Shown here one piece after another: positions 32,943 to 35,824 of a DNA stretch of 35,824 bases (the first letter of the stretch is position 1; each line of letters opens with the position of its first letter). Under the pieces are notes generated by a model. It had not been told where the DNA came from. It saw only the letters and a list, made by a program, of their open reading frames with translations, and did not search any database. The stretch comes from Betaproteobacteria bacterium (GTDB lineage Bacteria; Pseudomonadota; Gammaproteobacteria; Burkholderiales; SG8-39): contig VBCH01000001.1 of the NCBI GenBank assembly GCA_005884455.1, positions 1-35,824 of the forward strand. Reading direction: 5' to 3'. The translations under genes were made by a program, and so were the position numbers.

Positions 32943-34505
32943 ATGATTCCCATCCGGACGGCGCTGATCAGCGTATCCGATAAGAGCGGCCTTGCGGAGT
33001 TTGCGCGCGCCCTCACCCGGTTCAAGATCAAGATCCTGTCTACGGGCGGCACGGCGAAACTTCTCGCCGAGCAAGGCCTCCCCGTAACCGAGGTGGCCGA
33101 CTATACCGGCTTCCCGGAAATGCTCGACGGGCGGGTGAAAACCCTGCACCCGAGACTGCACGCCGGCATACTCGCCCGGCGCGATTCCCCCGCGCACTTG
33201 GCCGCGATCAAGGCGGCGGGCATCGAGCCGATCGATCTCGTCGCGGTCAACCTCTATCCGTTCGCACGAACCGTCGCGAAACCGGATTGCACTCTCGCCG
33301 AGGCGATCGAGAGCATCGACATCGGGGGTCCCAGCATGCTGCGCGCAGCGGCCAAGAACTACGCGGGCGTCGCAGTCGTGACCGATCCATCCGACTATTC
33401 GAAGGTCCTCGCGGAAATGGGGGAGCGCGGCGGCGCCTTGAGCGAGGGCACGCGCTTCGCCCTCGCCCAAAAGGCGTTCGCCCACAGCGCGGCGTACGAA
33501 GCCGCCATCGGCAATTACTTCACGGGGCTGGGGAGCGGCGGGGAACTTGCGCCTTTCCCCGAGCACCTTACGCTTCAGTTCGAAAAAGCTCAGGACCTGC
33601 GCTACGGCGAAAACCCGCATCAGGCTGCGGCATTCTATCGCGACGGCAATCCGACTCCCGGCGGCATCGCCGGCTACACTCAGATTCAAGGCAAGGAGCT
33701 GTCGTACAACAACATCGCCGACGCCGACGCAGCCTGGGAATGCGTGAAGACCTTCGATGAGCCGGCCTGCGTGATCGTCAAGCACGCCAATCCCTGCGGC
33801 GCCGCGATCGGAGCCTCACCCCGCGACGCGTACGAGCGCGCCTTCGCCACCGACCCCACGGCTGCATTCGGGGGCATCGTCGCGTTCAACGTCGAACTCG
33901 ACGCCGCGGCGGCCGGAGCGATATCCAAACAGTTCGTCGAAGTGGTGATCGCGCGCGAAATCGACGCCGAAGCACGGCGGATCCTTGCCGCCAAAGCCAA
34001 CGTGCGGGTGATGTCGGTGAACCTGGCGCACGCCGTGCAGACGTACGATTTCAAGCGCGTCGGAGGAGGGCTCCTCGTGCAATTCCCGGACCACCGTAAG
34101 GTGGAAGCTTCGGAGCTGCGCACGGTCACCCAGCTGAAGCCAAGCGCGACACAAGTGGCCGACTTGCTGTTCGCGTGGCGTGTGGCGAAGTTCGTCAAAT
34201 CGAACGCGATCGTGTTTTCCTCGGGCGGTCGCACGCTCGGCATCGGCGCAGGCCAAATGAGCCGCGTCGACGCCGCCCGTATTGCCGCGCTCAAGGCGCA
34301 GGACGCGGGGCTGTCCCTCAAGGGATCCGTCGTCGCGTCGGACGCGTTCTTCCCGTTTCGCGACGCCGTGGAAGTAGTCGCCGCTGCGGGCGCGAAGGCC
34401 GTCATCCAGCCCGGCGGAAGCGTGCGCGATGACGAGGTGGTCGCTGCCGCCGACGAGCTCGGGCTTGCCATGGTGTTCACCGGCGTGCGGCATTTCCGGC
34501 ATTGA
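32943..34505 (+). CDS. purH: Bifunctional AICAR formyltransferase / IMP cyclohydrolase
   Basis: Catalyses the last two steps to IMP. It has 520 residues. The N-terminal MGS-like cyclohydrolase domain (about 1-190) has [27 protein letters not shown] and [17 protein letters not shown] (66-80 region). The C-terminal formyltransferase domain has [13 protein letters not shown] at 218-230, the catalytic [11 protein letters not shown] at 280-290 (Lys280, His281), [17 protein letters not shown] and the ending GVRHFRH. It starts 31 nt after fis with a poor ribosome-binding site. Confidence 0.97.
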   Translation: MIPIRTALISVSDKSGLAEFARALTRFKIKILSTGGTAKLLAEQGLPVTEVADYTGFPEMLDGRVKTLHPRLHAGILARRDSPAHLAAIKAAGIEPIDLVAVNLYPFARTVAKPDCTLAEAIESIDIGGPSMLRAAAKNYAGVAVVTDPSDYSKVLAEMGERGGALSEGTRFALAQKAFAHSAAYEAAIGNYFTGLGSGGELAPFPEHLTLQFEKAQDLRYGENPHQAAAFYRDGNPTPGGIAGYTQIQGKELSYNNIADADAAWECVKTFDEPACVIVKHANPCGAAIGASPRDAYERAFATDPTAAFGGIVAFNVELDAAAAGAISKQFVEVVIAREIDAEARRILAAKANVRVMSVNLAHAVQTYDFKRVGGGLLVQFPDHRKVEASELRTVTQLKPSATQVADLLFAWRVAKFVKSNAIVFSSGGRTLGIGAGQMSRVDAARIAALKAQDAGLSLKGSVVASDAFFPFRDAVEVVAAAGAKAVIQPGGSVRDDEVVAAADELGLAMVFTGVRHFRH

Positions 34506-34521
34506 AGCCCGACCGCCGCTC

Positions 34522-35799
34522 ATGAAGCTTCTCGTCGTCGGCTCGGGCGGCAGGGAACACGCGATCGCGTGGCGCCTGGCGCAAAGCCCACGCATACAAA
34601 AAGTCTTCGTCGCCCCGGGAAATGGCGGTACTGCCCGCGAGGCCGGCCTGGAGAACGTCGCGATCTCGGCAATCGACAAGCTCGCCGAATTCGCGCGCGC
34701 TGAAAATATCTACCTCACCGTGGTGGGACCCGAAGCGCCGCTCGCCGGAGGCATCGTCGATCTGTTCCGTTCCAGGGGTTTGCGGATCTTAGGCCCGACC
34801 CAGGCTTGCGCCCGGCTGGAGAGCTCCAAGCAGTTCGCCAAGGAATTCATGATCCGGCACGGAATTCCCACCGCGGAATTCTCGAGCTTCGACACGGCCA
34901 GCGCCGCGCACGCCTATATCGACGCGCACGGCACGCCCATCGTCGTGAAGGCGGACGGGCTCGCCGCGGGGAAGGGCGTGGTCGTCGCGACGAGCGCAGA
35001 CGAAGCTCATCGTGCGGTCGAGAGAATCCTCGTCGAGCGTTCGCTGGGCGCTGCGGGCAGCCGGGTCGTGATCGAAGGATTCCTCGATGGAGAGGAAGCG
35101 AGCTTCATCGTGCTGGCGGACGGCGAGCACGTGCTCCCGCTTGCGACCAGCCAGGACCACAAGCGCCTCAAGGACGGCGACAAGGGGCCCAATACCGGCG
35201 GCATGGGCGCGTACTCTCCGGCGCCAGTAGTGACTCCCGAGCTGCACGCGCGAGTGGTGCGCGAAATCATCCAGCCCGTGCTCGCGGGAATGACCGAGGA
35301 AGGCCAGCGCTATACCGGGTTCCTCTACGCCGGACTCATGATCGACGGCTCGGGCAATCCCCGCGTGCTGGAATTCAACTGTCGTCTCGGCGATCCCGAG
35401 ACACAGCCGATCCTGCTACGTCTGAAAAGCGACCTGTTCGAGCTGATCGAGCACGCCATGGACGGGAAGCTCGATCGAGTCAAGGCCGAGTGGGACCGCC
35501 GCGCCGCGTTGGGGGTGGTTCTCGCGGCCGCGGGTTATCCGGACGCTCCGAAAAAGGGCGACGTGGTGACAGGACTTCCTGCGACGGGAGAAGACTTTCG
35601 GGTGTTTCACTCGGGTACGGCACTGAAAGATGGCTTCGTCGTTACCAGCGGCGGGCGCGTGCTGTGCGTGACCGCCCTGGGAGATTCGATCAAGGTGGCG
35701 CAGCGGCGCGCGTACGAAGTCGTGGAAGGCATCCGCTTCGCCGGCATGCAGTATCGGCGCGACATCGGGCACCGCGCGGTTGCCGCACGAAGATCTTGA
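34522..35799 (+). CDS. purD: Phosphoribosylamine-glycine ligase
   Basis: ATP-grasp enzyme making glycinamide ribonucleotide, step two of purine synthesis. It has 425 residues from ATG 34522-34524; an open stretch upstream lies inside purH and is not family-like. VGSGGREHAIAW at 6-17 is the N-terminal nucleotide fold, VKADGLAAGKGVVVA the ATP-grasp loop, SQDHKRLKDGDKGPNTGGMGAYSP (segments DHKRLKDGDKGPN and GGMGAYSP) the substrate region, and EFNCRLGDPETQ the metal site. It lies 16 nt after purH, so the two purine genes form one unit. Confidence 0.97.
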   Translation: MKLLVVGSGGREHAIAWRLAQSPRIQKVFVAPGNGGTAREAGLENVAISAIDKLAEFARAENIYLTVVGPEAPLAGGIVDLFRSRGLRILGPTQACARLESSKQFAKEFMIRHGIPTAEFSSFDTASAAHAYIDAHGTPIVVKADGLAAGKGVVVATSADEAHRAVERILVERSLGAAGSRVVIEGFLDGEEASFIVLADGEHVLPLATSQDHKRLKDGDKGPNTGGMGAYSPAPVVTPELHARVVREIIQPVLAGMTEEGQRYTGFLYAGLMIDGSGNPRVLEFNCRLGDPETQPILLRLKSDLFELIEHAMDGKLDRVKAEWDRRAALGVVLAAAGYPDAPKKGDVVTGLPATGEDFRVFHSGTALKDGFVVTSGGRVLCVTALGDSIKVAQRRAYEVVEGIRFAGMQYRRDIGHRAVAARRS

Positions 35800-35815
35800 C
35801 CTGTGAATCGGTGCG

Positions 35816-35824
35816 ATGAACCCG
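35816..35824 (+). CDS. Possible start of the next gene
   Basis: ATG at 35816 opens the frame MNP at the window edge, 16 nt after purD. There is no clear ribosome-binding site and three codons do not identify anything. In related genomes hemF often follows purD, but that is only context. Confidence 0.2.

Overview
The window is ordinary chromosomal DNA of a GC-rich betaproteobacterium. The evidence is the gene order (rpe next to trpE-G-D-C; miaB-phoH-ybeY-corC-lnt-glyQ-glyS-gmhB-plsC-gloA; rsmA-pdxA-surA-lptD back to back with amgK-murU; pepP-ubiH-dusB-fis-purH-purD) and the Gram-negative porin, LPS and lipoprotein genes. I see no phage, transposon, integron or CRISPR. Genes are tightly packed. 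Many stop/start pairs overlap by 4 nt (ATGA, TTGA, GTGA) or 8 nt, and GTG or TTG starts are frequent.

Layout. 1-7030, minus strand: a porin cut by the window edge, the trpE-trpG-trpD-trpC operon, a FAD-linked 2-hydroxyacid oxidase and rpe. 7122-8875: apaG and mltA (plus), with a 48-residue membrane protein on the minus strand squeezed between them. 8900-10782, minus: a UbiH-family hydroxylase coupled to dsbC. 10855-21001, plus: tRNA-Met(CAT), a small secreted protein, miaB, phoH, ybeY, corC, a broken lnt, glyQ, glyS, gmhB, plsC, gloA. 21035-27296, minus: an unrecognised cytosolic protein, rsmA, pdxA, surA, lptD. 27385-35799, plus: amgK, murU, pepP, ubiH, dusB, fis, purH, purD, and possibly the first codons of another gene.

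Themes. Much of the window serves the cell envelope: SurA, LptD and DsbC for outer-membrane protein assembly and disulfides; GmhB for LPS heptose; PlsC for phospholipid; Lnt for lipoproteins; MltA, AmgK and MurU for murein turnover and recycling. The rest is tRNA/ribosome upkeep (MiaB, YbeY, RsmA, DusB, GlyQS, tRNA-Met), ubiquinone synthesis (two flavin hydroxylases), tryptophan and purine synthesis.

Most notable points. (1) Upstream of trpE lies a short reading frame ending Trp-Arg-Trp-Trp-Arg-Ser-stop, behind a recognisable promoter. The start of this frame is complementary over a long stretch to the region holding the trpE ribosome-binding site, which suggests a leader-peptide control element that may act on translation. 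(2) lnt has lost a middle segment and its frame although all three catalytic residues remain. (3) An FAD oxidase sits where gph usually lies between rpe and trpE. (4) Two stacked perfect palindromes abut the -10 of the dusB-fis promoter. (5) A short convergent membrane-protein gene shares its stop region with apaG.
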